Positions 45,939-55,093 of a DNA stretch of 64,000 nt are shown here, in pieces. Each line of letters opens with the position of its first letter. Within the stretch, counting starts at the first letter, position 1. A program made the position numbers and the translations under genes. Origin of the DNA: JACMMS01 sp043758775 (lineage in GTDB: Bacteria > Pseudomonadota > Gammaproteobacteria > Burkholderiales > Methylophilaceae); NCBI GenBank assembly GCA_043758775.1, contig JAYVMU010000042.1:1-64000 (forward strand), in the 5' to 3' direction. The notes below the pieces were generated by a model. The model ran no database searches, was not told where the DNA came from, and was given only the letters and a program-made list of their open reading frames with translations.

Positions 45939-46094
45939 ATGCGTGAAAAAATCAAATTAGAATCAAGTGCTGGTACAGGTCATTTTTATACCACAACAAA
46001 AAACAAACGTACTATGCCAGAAAAAATGGAAATCAAGAAATTTGATCCAGTAGTTCGTAAACACGTAATTTACAAAGAAACTAAACTTAAATAG
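45939..46094 (+). CDS. rpmG: 50S ribosomal protein L33
   Basis: 51 residues: MREKIKLESSAGTGHFYTTT, then KNKRTMPEKMEIKKFDP. It is the zinc-free L33 type. It starts 9 bp after rpmB with AAGGA as ribosome site, and is followed by a strong terminator. Confidence 0.96.
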   Translation: MREKIKLESSAGTGHFYTTTKNKRTMPEKMEIKKFDPVVRKHVIYKETKLK

Positions 46095-46116
46095 ATTTTA
46101 GTTATTTAATTTGTAA

Positions 46117-46147
46117 ACAAAAACCTCGCAATTGCGAGGTTTTTTTA
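46117..46147. terminator. Rho-independent terminator after rpmG
   Basis: A perfect 20-base palindrome, AACCTCGCAATTGCGAGGTT (46122-46141), flanked by an A-run and a T-run. It can act on both strands, ending rpmG and the converging MscS gene. Confidence 0.92.
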
Positions 46148-46169
46148 TGCTCATTGCTTTCATATCAAA

Positions 46170-47480
46170 TCAAATAACTTTTGAGGATGGCGTAGATTGC
46201 AAACCATCCAATGGATTGTTGCCATTTATAATTCTCACATTTCGCTGTGGCGATGATATAGATATATTATTTTGCTTAAATGCATGCCAAATGCCCATGT
46301 ACACTTGCGACTTTAATTCCGTCGAACCCCCCTCTGGATCTGGCACCCAAACATTCAGACTTAAATCAATACCATTGTCGCCAAAACCTAATAAATACAC
46401 TGTTGGCACAGGCTCCACCATCACACGCTGGTGCGCTATTGCGCTATCTAACATTAACTGCATTGCAAGCTCTAAATCACTATCATAAGTAATTTGTAGA
46501 GGTAAAACGACTTTGGCTTTTCTATCAGTGAACGAATGATTAATCACTGAGTTGGTAATCAATAATTCATTCGGAATAATCACTTCTGTACCATCTAATT
46601 TACGTAAAACCAAGTATCTAGAACGTAAGTCGCTTACTATGCCATAATGGTTTTCAGCGGTAATCACATCACCGATTTGCATGGATTTATCGAGCAAGAT
46701 AATAAATCCACTGACATAATTGCTGGCAATCTTTTGTAAACCAAAACCCAAACCCACACCTAAAGCACCACCAAAAACAGAGAGCAAAGTAAGGTTTAAA
46801 CCCACGGCAGATAGCGCGACTAGAACTGCAGCAAATAACAATAGAATGCGCGTTAATTTAGTTAAAACGACACGCATATTGGCATTGATATGCTGTGCGC
46901 GCATCAGCTTGTTCTCAATTAACCGGCTAGTCCATAATGCAATCAATAGCGTTATGACTACTGTTAGTGCAGCTTGCAATATTTGTAGTAAATTAACAGG
47001 CGTTTTGCTAATGCTAAACTTAACATCTTCGAGTGTTTCAATAATCTCTGGTAAAACTCCGCTTAGATGAAGTGCCAATACTAACCATATACTAAATGAG
47101 ATTATATTTTCTAGCGTTTTTAACCAGCCACTAGGTGAGAATATATAGCGTAAGGCATAGACAAATAAGCGGATAACTGCAATAGCTATTAGAAGTTTGC
47201 TGGCAAGGGTCAATAAGCCAATATGCTGCCAGTAACACAGGATGGCTTTACCTGTGAAAACGAATAGCAAGCTTGATAACGGAAATAGGACACGGTTGAT
47301 ACCGCCAATGGCTATTTTCCATTTATCAGGCGCATGATGCATCACGTAGGCTCGCAGGCCACCATTTAATGCCCATGCCGCAATTACGCTGCCAACAATT
47401 ACGGCAAATTGCCAAAGTATGGCAGGGGTGGATACATCCCCCCATATTTCCTGCCAAAAAATGTCCATTTCTGAATTCAT
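46170..47480 (-). CDS. MscS-family mechanosensitive channel
   Basis: 436 residues with several N-terminal membrane helices before the MscS core. The pore helix region reads LTLLSVFGGALGVGLGFGLQ, followed by the beta domain GDVITAENHYGIVSDLRSRY and VIIPNELLITNSVINHSF. It would open under membrane tension during osmotic downshock. The extra N-terminal helices make it longer than minimal MscS (about 286 residues). The start may alternatively be the ATG at 47468. Confidence 0.9.
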   Translation of the reverse strand: MNSEMDIFWQEIWGDVSTPAILWQFAVIVGSVIAAWALNGGLRAYVMHHAPDKWKIAIGGINRVLFPLSSLLFVFTGKAILCYWQHIGLLTLASKLLIAIAVIRLFVYALRYIFSPSGWLKTLENIISFSIWLVLALHLSGVLPEIIETLEDVKFSISKTPVNLLQILQAALTVVITLLIALWTSRLIENKLMRAQHINANMRVVLTKLTRILLLFAAVLVALSAVGLNLTLLSVFGGALGVGLGFGLQKIASNYVSGFIILLDKSMQIGDVITAENHYGIVSDLRSRYLVLRKLDGTEVIIPNELLITNSVINHSFTDRKAKVVLPLQITYDSDLELAMQLMLDSAIAHQRVMVEPVPTVYLLGFGDNGIDLSLNVWVPDPEGGSTELKSQVYMGIWHAFKQNNISISSPQRNVRIINGNNPLDGLQSTPSSKVI

Positions 47481-47541
47481 ACTTTCACGTTTCTGCTAAA
47501 AATAAGGTTAAGATTTATTGCAATATTACAGCGCAAAAATA

Positions 47542-48993
47542 CTATAACAAGAAGATAGTCGCTAAACCAAGGAATATGAAAAAACCACCGCTATCAGTCA
47601 CTGCGGTAATTAATACACTAGAACCTACCGCTGGATCACGTCCAAATTTAGTCATCACTAATGGAATCATCACCCCCATCACAGCAGCCAATAAAAGATT
47701 AAGCGTCATTGCGCCTGTCATAACAAGACCAAGCTGGTAATTATCATACAATGCATAAGCAATAATGCCTAAAACACCACCCCACACCAGCCCATTTAAT
47801 AATGCGACCCCAAGCTCTTTAGAAATCAGTGAACGCATATTATGAGAAGCAATTTGACCTAACGCTAAACCTCGTACAATCATCGTAGTAGTTTGATTGC
47901 CAGAATTACCACCTATCCCTGCCACAATTGGCATTAAGGCGGCCAAAGCCACTAACTGCTTGATAGACCCTTCAAACAAACCAATCACGCGTGAGGCAAC
48001 CATTGCAGTCATCAAGTTAATCGCTAACCAAGCCCAGCGGTTTTGCACCGATTTCCAGACAGAGGAGAAAAAGTCCTCTTCTTCACGTAAACCTGCCATT
48101 GAAAGTTTATCGCTTTCGGATTCGTCACGAATGTAATCCATCACTGCATCAACGGTAATACGTCCAATCAATTTATTGTTCTTGTCCACAACTGGCGCTG
48201 TAACTAAATCGTAGCGTTCAAATGCCTTTGCGGCTTCGTTTGCCACATCTTCTGGGTGAAATAATACATGGTCTGTTGCCATGACATCAGCTACTTCCGC
48301 ATTTAAGTCATTCACCACCAAGCGTTTAAGTGGTAAGACGCCTAACAGGATATCGTCTCTATCTACCACAAATAGTTTATCGGTGTGATCTGGCAAGCTA
48401 CCAATGCGACGCATATAACGTAAAGCGACTTCTAAAGTGATATCTTCACGTATTGTGACAATATCAAAATCCATCAAACCACCTACCGCATCATCTGGAT
48501 AAGATAATGCAGATTGTAAACGCTCGCGGTTTTGCGTGTCTAAGTTATCCAGTAAATCCTGTAACACGTCTTTTGGCAAGTCAGGAGCTAAATCAGCTAA
48601 CTCATCGGTATCCAGCTGTTCTGCCGCTGCCAGCAATTCGTCACTGTCCATGTCCGCAATAAGCGTTTGCCGAACCGCATCGGATACTTCAAGCAGGATA
48701 TCGCCATCACGTTCGACTTTAACCAGATCCCAAACATCCAAACGCTGCTCTAATGGCAGCGCCTCAAGAATATAGGCAACGTCTGCAGGATGCAGTGCAT
48801 CAAGCTTCTGTTGTAGCTTAGCTAGATTTTGTTTATGTACTAAAGATTCAACAAGACCACTCTTAGATGTGTCGGATTTCGATATATCTTGCCTATGTAC
48901 CAAGTCCTCAACCAAGCGCTGCTTATTCAGCAAGGTAATAATTTGCTGTAGGTTTTCGCTTAAGCTTTCTTTAGACTTCTGGATATCAACCAT
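47542..48993 (-). CDS. mgtE: Magnesium transporter MgtE
   Basis: 483 residues. The order is the MgtE N-terminal domain (ALHPADVAYILEALPLEQRL), two CBS domains (about 170-290) that sense cytoplasmic Mg2+, and five membrane helices with the pore segment AGIGGNSGNQTTTMIVRGLALGQ. An unusual feature is a near-repeat at the N-terminus (LVEDLVHRQDISK and LVESLVHKQNLAK). Confidence 0.94.
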   Translation of the reverse strand: MVDIQKSKESLSENLQQIITLLNKQRLVEDLVHRQDISKSDTSKSGLVESLVHKQNLAKLQQKLDALHPADVAYILEALPLEQRLDVWDLVKVERDGDILLEVSDAVRQTLIADMDSDELLAAAEQLDTDELADLAPDLPKDVLQDLLDNLDTQNRERLQSALSYPDDAVGGLMDFDIVTIREDITLEVALRYMRRIGSLPDHTDKLFVVDRDDILLGVLPLKRLVVNDLNAEVADVMATDHVLFHPEDVANEAAKAFERYDLVTAPVVDKNNKLIGRITVDAVMDYIRDESESDKLSMAGLREEEDFFSSVWKSVQNRWAWLAINLMTAMVASRVIGLFEGSIKQLVALAALMPIVAGIGGNSGNQTTTMIVRGLALGQIASHNMRSLISKELGVALLNGLVWGGVLGIIAYALYDNYQLGLVMTGAMTLNLLLAAVMGVMIPLVMTKFGRDPAVGSSVLITAVTDSGGFFIFLGLATIFLL

Positions 48994-49131
48994 TCATTAC
49001 CCTGCCAATTAAGTGGTTACCGCAACTAAAACGTTATTATCATTTATTTTGCTTATGACTGGAAACATAAGCAAAATTAAAAGCTTAAAATACACACCTT
49101 ATTTTATTAATTAATATTCAATATACTCATC

Positions 49132-49359
49132 ATGCCTACACACCTTATTCTTTATAGCACAACAGCTTGTCATCTATGTGAAGAGGCTGAGTTATTACTA
49201 ACGCAAGCCAAACTTCAATGGCAGGCTATTGAAATTGCTGATAATGACAAGCTCCTGGAGCTTTATAGCCACAAGATTCCTGTGCTACGTAACAGCATTA
49301 CACAAAAAGAGCTATGTTGGCCTTTTAACTTATCTGATATTGAAGCAATGAATACTTAA
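49132..49359 (+). CDS. Small glutaredoxin-like protein
   Basis: 75 residues starting LILYSTTACHLCEEAELLL with a redox CxxC pair (C13, C16) and a cis-proline region KIPVLR. Matches the glutaredoxin-like DUF836 group. It probably works as a cytoplasmic thiol reductant; partner unknown. Single gene, followed by a bidirectional terminator. Confidence 0.85.
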   Translation: MPTHLILYSTTACHLCEEAELLLTQAKLQWQAIEIADNDKLLELYSHKIPVLRNSITQKELCWPFNLSDIEAMNT

Positions 49360-49386
49360 TTAGCTCAAGCACTAATCTAAAAACAT

Positions 49387-49414
49387 AAAAGCCAGCATAT
49401 AGCTGGCTTTTTTA
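49387..49414. terminator. Bidirectional terminator between the glutaredoxin-like gene and rplQ
   Basis: GCCAGC pairs with GCTGGC around ATATA, flanked by AAAA on one side and TTTTTT on the other. It ends the whole ribosomal operon on the reverse strand. Confidence 0.88.
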
Positions 49415-49453
49415 TAACAATACTAATTCTACAACTATAGTACTATCAGATCG

Positions 49454-49843
49454 TTAATCTGCAATTACAGCTTCAGTTGTTGTATCTGGACGGTCTACCA
49501 ATTCTACTAAAGCCATAGGTGCATTGTCGCCATGACGGAAACCACATTTTAGTACACGTAGATAACCACCATTACGTGTAGTGTAACGCGGACCTAGATT
49601 CTCGAATAATTTACCGACAGTATCACGATCACGTAAACGACTAAACGCTAAACGGCGATTTGCTAAAGTAGGTGTTTTAGCCAAAGTAATCAAAGGTTCT
49701 GCATATTTACGCAACTCTTTTGCTTTTGGCAAAGTCGTTTTGATAATTTCATGGTTCAACAATGAAACAACCATATTGCGAAACATCGCTTTGCGGTGGC
49801 TGCTGGTACGGTTTAATTTACGATTACTATTTCCATGACGCAT
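49454..49843 (-). CDS. rplQ: 50S ribosomal protein L17
   Basis: 129 residues, starting MRHGNSNRKLNRTSSHRKAM, the universal L17 N-terminus; normal length. Last gene of the alpha operon, 64 bp after rpoA, with a terminator 40 bp beyond. Confidence 0.97.
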   Translation of the reverse strand: MRHGNSNRKLNRTSSHRKAMFRNMVVSLLNHEIIKTTLPKAKELRKYAEPLITLAKTPTLANRRLAFSRLRDRDTVGKLFENLGPRYTTRNGGYLRVLKCGFRHGDNAPMALVELVDRPDTTTEAVIAD

Positions 49844-49907
49844 GTTATTACCCTCAAACTTTTCTATAATGCTAGTTATTAGATTAGCTAAAAACTAAAC
49901 TTTTCCA

Positions 49908-50894
49908 CTAAATTTTCTCTAGGCCTACTGGTGGCCAGTTTTCCAACTTCATGCCTAAAGTTAAACCTTTAGTAGCTAGAACATCTTTAATCTCGTTAAG
50001 AGATTTACGGCCAAGATTAGGTGCTTTTAATAATTCATTTTCTGTACGTTGAATCAAATCACCAATGTAAAATATGTTTTCTGCTTTTAAACAATTAGCA
50101 GAACGCACAGTTAGTTCTAAATCATCAACTGGGCGTAACAACACAGGGTCAACTTGTGGTGCAGATTTAACTTCAATCTCGTTTGGCGCGCCTTCAAGAT
50201 TTGCAAACACTGATAGTTGACCAATTAAGATACGCGCAGCATCACGAATAGCTTGCTCTGGCTCAACAATACCGTTAGTTTCCACATCCATTACCAACTT
50301 GTCTAAGTCAGTACGTTGCTCAACGCGCGCACTTTCCACTTGATAACTTACTTTATTAATAGGACTAAATGATGCATCCACCATAATAAAGCCCAAAACA
50401 TGATCATCTGTATCTGCTTTTTGACGAGCTGGAACTGGTTGATAACCACGTCCCATCTCAACCTTAACTTCTAGGTTTAATTTACCACCCTTAGTTAAAT
50501 GTGCAATCACATGATTTGGATTAGCAATTTCAGCATCATGACCAGTTGCAAAATCACCCGCTGTGACTACACCCTCAGTTGATTTATTCAATGTCAGAAT
50601 CGCTTCAGTTTTACTATTCAACTTTAAGGCAACACCTTTTAAGTTAAGTAAAATATCTACTACGTCTTCTTGTACGCCATCAATTGTTGAATACTCATGA
50701 ACAACACCATCAATTTTAACTTCTGTAATGGCAAAGCCTGGGATTGATGATAATAATACGCGACGCAAGGCGTTACCTAATGTGTAACCAAAACCACGCT
50801 CCATAGGCTCTAATGTAACGCGAGCACGCACTGGAGTAATAACTTCTACGTCAACTACTCTAGGCTTTAAATATTCAGTTGGATTGTTTTGCAT
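49908..50894 (-). CDS. rpoA: RNA polymerase alpha subunit
   Basis: 328 residues. The N-terminal dimerisation domain includes EPMERGFGYTLGNALRRVLLSS, and the C-terminal domain (about 245-328) shows DLELTVRSANCLKAENI and LLKAPNLGRKSLNEIK, used for UP-element and activator contact. It assembles core polymerase. A 129-bp spacer with hairpins separates it from rpsD. Confidence 0.98.
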   Translation of the reverse strand: MQNNPTEYLKPRVVDVEVITPVRARVTLEPMERGFGYTLGNALRRVLLSSIPGFAITEVKIDGVVHEYSTIDGVQEDVVDILLNLKGVALKLNSKTEAILTLNKSTEGVVTAGDFATGHDAEIANPNHVIAHLTKGGKLNLEVKVEMGRGYQPVPARQKADTDDHVLGFIMVDASFSPINKVSYQVESARVEQRTDLDKLVMDVETNGIVEPEQAIRDAARILIGQLSVFANLEGAPNEIEVKSAPQVDPVLLRPVDDLELTVRSANCLKAENIFYIGDLIQRTENELLKAPNLGRKSLNEIKDVLATKGLTLGMKLENWPPVGLEKI

Positions 50895-50939
50895 AATATC
50901 TTGTTTACCTTATTAATTATTAGATAAATTACAGATTAA

Positions 50940-51011
50940 AGAATCTTATAAAATTCTAAATATGACCAAATTTATTCATCTTTAACGGCTAATTAAACAA
51001 TTTAACTAGCC
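50940..51011 (-). promoter_or_regulatory. Hairpins in the rpsD-rpoA spacer
   Basis: Between rpsD and rpoA the transcript can form an 11-bp stem (GGCTA..TAGCC, 50987-51011, one G-U pair, three-base loop) and a second stem near 50940-50957 (AGAAT..ATTCT). Neither has a following T-run. They may adjust the rpoA level relative to the ribosomal genes or mark an RNA processing site. Confidence 0.4.
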
Positions 51012-51023
51012 ATACAAAATCAA

Positions 51024-51653
51024 CTATTTGGAATAAAGCTCAACCACTAATGATTCGTTAATAGTCGCTGGTAGTTCATCACGTTGTGGTTTAGCCTTGA
51101 ATGTACCAGTCAATGCTTTAACATCAACTTCCAACCATTCTGGGAAACCACGTTGTGCAGCAGCATCCAACGCACCTTTAATACGTAATTGCTGCTTAGA
51201 ACCTTCTTGTACAGAAACAACATCACCCGCTTTTACCTGGTATGAAGGGATATTGACACGTTTACCATTTACTAAAATGCTGTTATGTCGCACGATCTGA
51301 CGCGCTTCAGTACGTGAACCACCTAGACCCATGCGGTAAGCAACGTTATCAAGGCGACACTCTAACAACTGCAATAAGTTTTCGCCGGTAATACCTTTTT
51401 GACGATCAGCTTCTGCATAATAACCACGGAATTGCTTCTCCAACACGCCATAGATACGACGTAATTTTTGCTTTTCACGTAATTGCACACCGTAGTCAGA
51501 TAAACGTGAGTTACGTCGCTGACCATGTTGACCTGGTGGGAAATTGCGTTTTTCAATTGCACATTTGTCTGTAAAGCATTTTTCAGCTTTAAGAAAAAGC
51601 TTTTCGCCTTCGCGACGACATTGACGGCATTTAGGATCTAAATTTCTAGCCAA
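51024..51653 (-). CDS. rpsD: 30S ribosomal protein S4
   Basis: 209 residues. The cysteine-rich N-terminus CRQCRREGEKLFLKAEKCFTDKC keeps a four-cysteine zinc-type motif that Escherichia coli S4 has lost. The S4 RNA-binding domain follows (ECRLDNVAYRMGLGGSRTEARQ). S4 nucleates 30S assembly and in enterobacteria represses the alpha operon. Confidence 0.97.
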   Translation of the reverse strand: MARNLDPKCRQCRREGEKLFLKAEKCFTDKCAIEKRNFPPGQHGQRRNSRLSDYGVQLREKQKLRRIYGVLEKQFRGYYAEADRQKGITGENLLQLLECRLDNVAYRMGLGGSRTEARQIVRHNSILVNGKRVNIPSYQVKAGDVVSVQEGSKQQLRIKGALDAAAQRGFPEWLEVDVKALTGTFKAKPQRDELPATINESLVVELYSK

Positions 51654-51690
51654 GGTAATTCTCCTGTTTTCTGTTCTGCTCTAGTCGCGA

Positions 51691-52080
51691 CTAAATGCGA
51701 CGTTTTTTAGGCGGACGGCAGCCGTTATGCGGTACTGGCGTCACATCTTGTATGCTGGTAATTTTAAAACCAGCTGCATTTAAGGCACGTACTGCAGATT
51801 CACGACCAGGACCTGGGCCTTTAATGCGCACTTCTAAATTCTTCACACCACACTCTTGTGCAGCTTTACCAGCGGCTTCAGCAGCAACTTGTGCAGCAAA
51901 AGGTGTACTCTTACGTGAACCTTTGAAACCAGCACCACCAGAAGTCGCCCATGAAAGCGCATTGCCTTGGCGGTCTGTGATAGTAATAATCGTGTTGTTA
52001 AAAGATGCATGCACGTGGGCGATGCCCTCTGCAATATTCTTTTTAACTTTTTTACGTACGCGAACGTTAGCTTTTGCCAT
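51691..52080 (-). CDS. rpsK: 30S ribosomal protein S11
   Basis: 129 residues: AHVHASFNNTIITITDRQGN, then KGSRKSTPFAAQ and the C-terminal HNGCRPPKKRRI. Standard length; part of the platform near the mRNA exit. Lies 23 bp after rpsM. Confidence 0.98.
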   Translation of the reverse strand: MAKANVRVRKKVKKNIAEGIAHVHASFNNTIITITDRQGNALSWATSGGAGFKGSRKSTPFAAQVAAEAAGKAAQECGVKNLEVRIKGPGPGRESAVRALNAAGFKITSIQDVTPVPHNGCRPPKKRRI

Positions 52081-52103
52081 GTTGCTTATTCCTTACCGTT
52101 GTA

Positions 52104-52466
52104 TTATTTCGACTGCTTGATTGCTTTTACCGGACCCTTGCGAGTACGTGCGTTTGTTTTAGTACGTTGGCCTCGAACTGGCAAACCACGACGATGACGC
52201 ACACCGCGATAGCAATTCAAGTCCATCAAGCGTTTGATGTTCATTGAAACTTCACGACGTAAATCACCTTCAACTTTAAGCTTAGCGACTTCGTCACGTA
52301 GTTTTTCAACTTCCGCATCGTTCAAATCTTTTACTTTAGCCGTAGCGAGTACGCCAGCTGCTAAACAAATTTGTTTCGCTGTGTTTCTACCAACACCATA
52401 AATCGAAGTTAATGCGATTTCTGCGTGTTTATGATTTGGGATGTTTACCCCTGCAATCCGAGCCAT
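52104..52466 (-). CDS. rpsM: 30S ribosomal protein S13
   Basis: 120 residues: MARIAGVNIPNHKHAEIALT, then GVRHRRGLPVRGQRTKTNAR. It contacts tRNA and the 50S head bridge. First gene of the alpha operon, with its own promoter upstream. Confidence 0.98.
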   Translation of the reverse strand: MARIAGVNIPNHKHAEIALTSIYGVGRNTAKQICLAAGVLATAKVKDLNDAEVEKLRDEVAKLKVEGDLRREVSMNIKRLMDLNCYRGVRHRRGLPVRGQRTKTNARTRKGPVKAIKQSK

Positions 52467-52530
52467 ACCTTACTCCAAAAATAATGCCAAACTGCTAAAA
52501 CTAAATGCCGTCTAACCAAAAAATCCGACG

Positions 52531-52559
52531 ATTTTAACAGCTTGTCTTATTATTAACAA
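52531..52559 (-). promoter_or_regulatory. Promoter of the alpha operon (rpsM)
   Basis: On the reverse strand TTGTTA, a 17-base spacer and TAAAAT lie about 65 bp upstream of rpsM, just after rpmJ. The location matches the alpha promoter of Escherichia coli. Confidence 0.5.
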
Positions 52560-52578
52560 TCAACTTATTAACTATCAA

Positions 52579-52692
52579 TTAACCTTGACGTTGTTTGTGA
52601 CGTGGATCTGTACAAATAATACGAACCACACCACGACGACGAACAACTTTACAGTTACGACATAATGCTTTTACTGATGCACGAACTCTCAT
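52579..52692 (-). CDS. rpmJ: 50S ribosomal protein L36
   Basis: 37 residues, starting MRVRASVKALCRNCKVVRRR, then GVVRIICTDPRHKQRQG. The zinc ligands C11, C14, C27 and a histidine are all present, so this is the zinc-binding type. It lies 51 bp after infA, closing the spc operon. Confidence 0.95.
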   Translation of the reverse strand: MRVRASVKALCRNCKVVRRRGVVRIICTDPRHKQRQG

Positions 52693-52743
52693 GATTTACC
52701 TCTTAACAACTTCTTATCAAACTTAAAGATAGTCAAACTTAAA

Positions 52744-52962
52744 TTACTTAACTCGGAAAATAATCCGCGCTCTTGATAAATCGTAAGGTGTCATTTCAAC
52801 TGTCACCTTATCACCAGGTAATATACGAATGTAGTGCATACGCATTTTCCCTGATATATAGCCAAGTACTATATGGCCATTTTCCAACTTAACTCTAAAG
52901 GTTGCATTTGGGAGATTTTCTACAATCTCACCTTGCATCTCAATTCTGTCTTCTTTCACCAT
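52744..52962 (-). CDS. infA: Translation initiation factor IF-1
   Basis: 72 residues: EIVENLPNATFRVKLENGHI and SGKMRMHYIRILPGD, the S1-type OB fold that occupies the 30S A site during initiation. It starts MVKEDRIEMQG where MAKEDTIEMQG is usual. It lies between secY (10 bp) and rpmJ. Confidence 0.97.
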   Translation of the reverse strand: MVKEDRIEMQGEIVENLPNATFRVKLENGHIVLGYISGKMRMHYIRILPGDKVTVEMTPYDLSRARIIFRVK

Positions 52963-52972
52963 TCTGAAACTT

Positions 52973-54292
52973 CTATCGCGTAGTTGAACCGCTCTTGAAA
53001 TTTGCTTTTTTCAACAAACCTTCATACTGATGTGACATTAAATGTGACTGCACTTGTGTCATGAAATCCATTGTCACAACTACAATAATTAGTAGAGAAG
53101 TACCACCGAAATAAAACGGCGTATTAAATTTCAATCTTAAAAACTCTGGCAACAAACAAACCAAGGTGATGTAGAACGCACCAATCAATGTTAAGCGACC
53201 CATAATACGATCAATATATTTTGCTGTTTGATCACCTGGGCGTATACCTGGAACAAAAGCGCCACTCTTCTTCAAGTTATCAGCCGTTTCTTTAGGATTA
53301 AACACTAAAGCTGTATAAAAGAAGCAGAAAAATATAATCGCCGCAGCAAATAACAATACATAAATGGGCTGGCCTGGTGATAAGGCTGTACCAATATCTT
53401 TAAGCCACGACATTCTGTCACTAGTACCAAACCAACCAGCCAAAGTCGCTGGAAACAAAATAATACTTGAAGCAAAGATTGGTGGAATCACACCAGCCAT
53501 ATTTAACTTAAGCGGTAAGTGTGATGTCTGACCACCATACAACTTATTACCAACTTGTCTTTTAGCGTAATTAACCGTAATTTTACGCTGACCACGCTCT
53601 ACAAACACTACCAATGCCGTTACTAAAATAACTGCAATGAACAAAAATATAACTAAAGGTATAGAGAAAGCACCTGTTCTAGCTAACTCTAATGTGCTAC
53701 CAACTGCATGCGGTAAACCAGCAACAATACCTGCGAAAATAATGATTGAAATACCATTACCAATTCCGCGTTCAGTAATTTGCTCGCCTAACCACATCAA
53801 AAACATTGTGCCACTAACTAGAGTAATCACTGCAGTCAATCTGAAAGCTAGTCCCGGATCTAATACTAGGTTGGGCTGACCTTCCAAGGCAATCGCGATA
53901 CCTAGCGCTTGGAAAGTGGCTAATACCACTGTGCCGTAACGCGTATATTTAGTAATTGCACGACGGCCAGCTTCGCCTTCTTTTTTTAGTTGCTCCAATT
54001 TTGGAGAAACCACACTCAGCAGTTGCATGATAATCGAAGCAGAAATATACGGCATGATACCCAAGGCAAACACCGTAAATCTTGACAAAGCACCGCCCGA
54101 GAACATATTAAACATGCCCAAGATACCGTTGCTTTGAGAATCAAATAACTGTTTGAGTATTGATGGATCAATACCAGGCACTGGAATATGCGCACCTAAA
54201 CGGTACACAACTAAAGCACCTAGTACAAACCATAAGCGACTTTTTAGCTCGCTCATCTTACCAACTGCACCTAATAAACTATCTTGCGCCAA
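52973..54292 (-). CDS. secY: Protein translocase subunit SecY
   Basis: 439 residues, ten membrane helices. LGAHIPVPGIDPSIL, the plug region GGALSRFTVFALGIMPYISA and KRQVGNKLYGGQTSHLPLK are family markers. It forms the inner-membrane protein export channel with SecE and SecG. Placed after rplO as in most bacteria. Confidence 0.98.
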   Translation of the reverse strand: MAQDSLLGAVGKMSELKSRLWFVLGALVVYRLGAHIPVPGIDPSILKQLFDSQSNGILGMFNMFSGGALSRFTVFALGIMPYISASIIMQLLSVVSPKLEQLKKEGEAGRRAITKYTRYGTVVLATFQALGIAIALEGQPNLVLDPGLAFRLTAVITLVSGTMFLMWLGEQITERGIGNGISIIIFAGIVAGLPHAVGSTLELARTGAFSIPLVIFLFIAVILVTALVVFVERGQRKITVNYAKRQVGNKLYGGQTSHLPLKLNMAGVIPPIFASSIILFPATLAGWFGTSDRMSWLKDIGTALSPGQPIYVLLFAAAIIFFCFFYTALVFNPKETADNLKKSGAFVPGIRPGDQTAKYIDRIMGRLTLIGAFYITLVCLLPEFLRLKFNTPFYFGGTSLLIIVVVTMDFMTQVQSHLMSHQYEGLLKKANFKSGSTTR

Positions 54293-54303
54293 GTTATATT
54301 CTC

Positions 54304-54789
54304 TTAAACTGCTTTAGATTTAGCTTGTAATTTAGCAGGCGGCGTAGTTGCAACAACATCAACAATGCTACCGCCAGCTGCTTCAATTGCTGCACGTGCA
54401 CCTTTTGTGAGCAATAAACCATGAACTGAAAGTTTACGTGTTAAATCACCAGACAGAAAGATCTTAGCTGCTCTGACTGAGCCAGACACAATTTTTGCTG
54501 CTTTAAGCGCTAACAAATCAATCACATCAGCATCCAATTCCAACAATTCACTAGTACGCACATGTGCTGTATCAGCTTTAGTCATTGATTTAAAGCCACG
54601 CTTAGGTAAGCGACGTTGCAAAGGCATTTGACCGCCTTCAAAACCAACTTTATGAAAACCACCTGTGCGAGATTTTTGACCTTTATGACCACGACCCGCT
54701 GTTTTACCTAAACCAGAACCGATACCACGACCTACACGGCGACGTTCTTTTTTTGCGCCTTCTGCAGGCTTAATTGTATTCAATTGCAT
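54304..54789 (-). CDS. rplO: 50S ribosomal protein L15
   Basis: 161 residues: RRVGRGIGSGLGKTAGRGHK and GFEGGQMPLQRRLPKRGF are the L15 signatures. The C-terminal tail (about 15 residues, VATTPPAKLQAKSKAV) makes it longer than the usual 144. Its ATG overlaps the rpmD stop codon (TAATG), so translation is coupled. Confidence 0.97.
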   Translation of the reverse strand: MQLNTIKPAEGAKKERRRVGRGIGSGLGKTAGRGHKGQKSRTGGFHKVGFEGGQMPLQRRLPKRGFKSMTKADTAHVRTSELLELDADVIDLLALKAAKIVSGSVRAAKIFLSGDLTRKLSVHGLLLTKGARAAIEAAGGSIVDVVATTPPAKLQAKSKAV

Positions 54790-55091
54790 TATGCTTCTAC
54801 CTTTAAGAGATAGCCAACTGCGTTAATCATGCCACGGACTGCTGGCGTATCCTGTAACTCAACTGTGTGATGCATACGACGCAAACCTAGGCCACGTACG
54901 GAAGCTTTATGTGCTTCAATACGGCCGATCACGCTACGCACTAATGTAACTTTAACTGTGCCACCCACCTTTGCTGCTGTAGTTTTAGCAACTTTCTTAG
55001 CTGGAGCCACTTTTGCTGCTACAGGTTTCTTAGCTGCTGGTTTCTTCTCAGCTACAACCTTAGTTGTTGCTGCTTTTTTCTCTGTAGCCAT
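54789..55091 (-). CDS. rpmD: 50S ribosomal protein L30 with long Ala/Lys-rich N-terminal extension
   Basis: 100 residues where bacterial L30 is usually about 60. Residues 45-100 are a normal L30 (TVKVTLVRSVIGRIEAHKAS, then RGLGLRRMHHTVELQDTPAV). Residues 1-44 are a low-complexity tail of Ala, Lys, Val and Pro with repeated AAKKPV/PAKKV units, like histone H1 tails. A GAGG ribosome site 6 bases before the ATG at 55091 supports the long form; a GTG inside (residue 42) has no ribosome site. It lies 2 bp after rpsE. Confidence 0.9.
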   Translation of the reverse strand: MATEKKAATTKVVAEKKPAAKKPVAAKVAPAKKVAKTTAAKVGGTVKVTLVRSVIGRIEAHKASVRGLGLRRMHHTVELQDTPAVRGMINAVGYLLKVEA

Positions 55092-55093
55092 GA

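Noticed and set aside
51695..52120. 141-codon frame antisense to rpsK
   Set aside because: A shadow frame over a highly conserved ribosomal gene.
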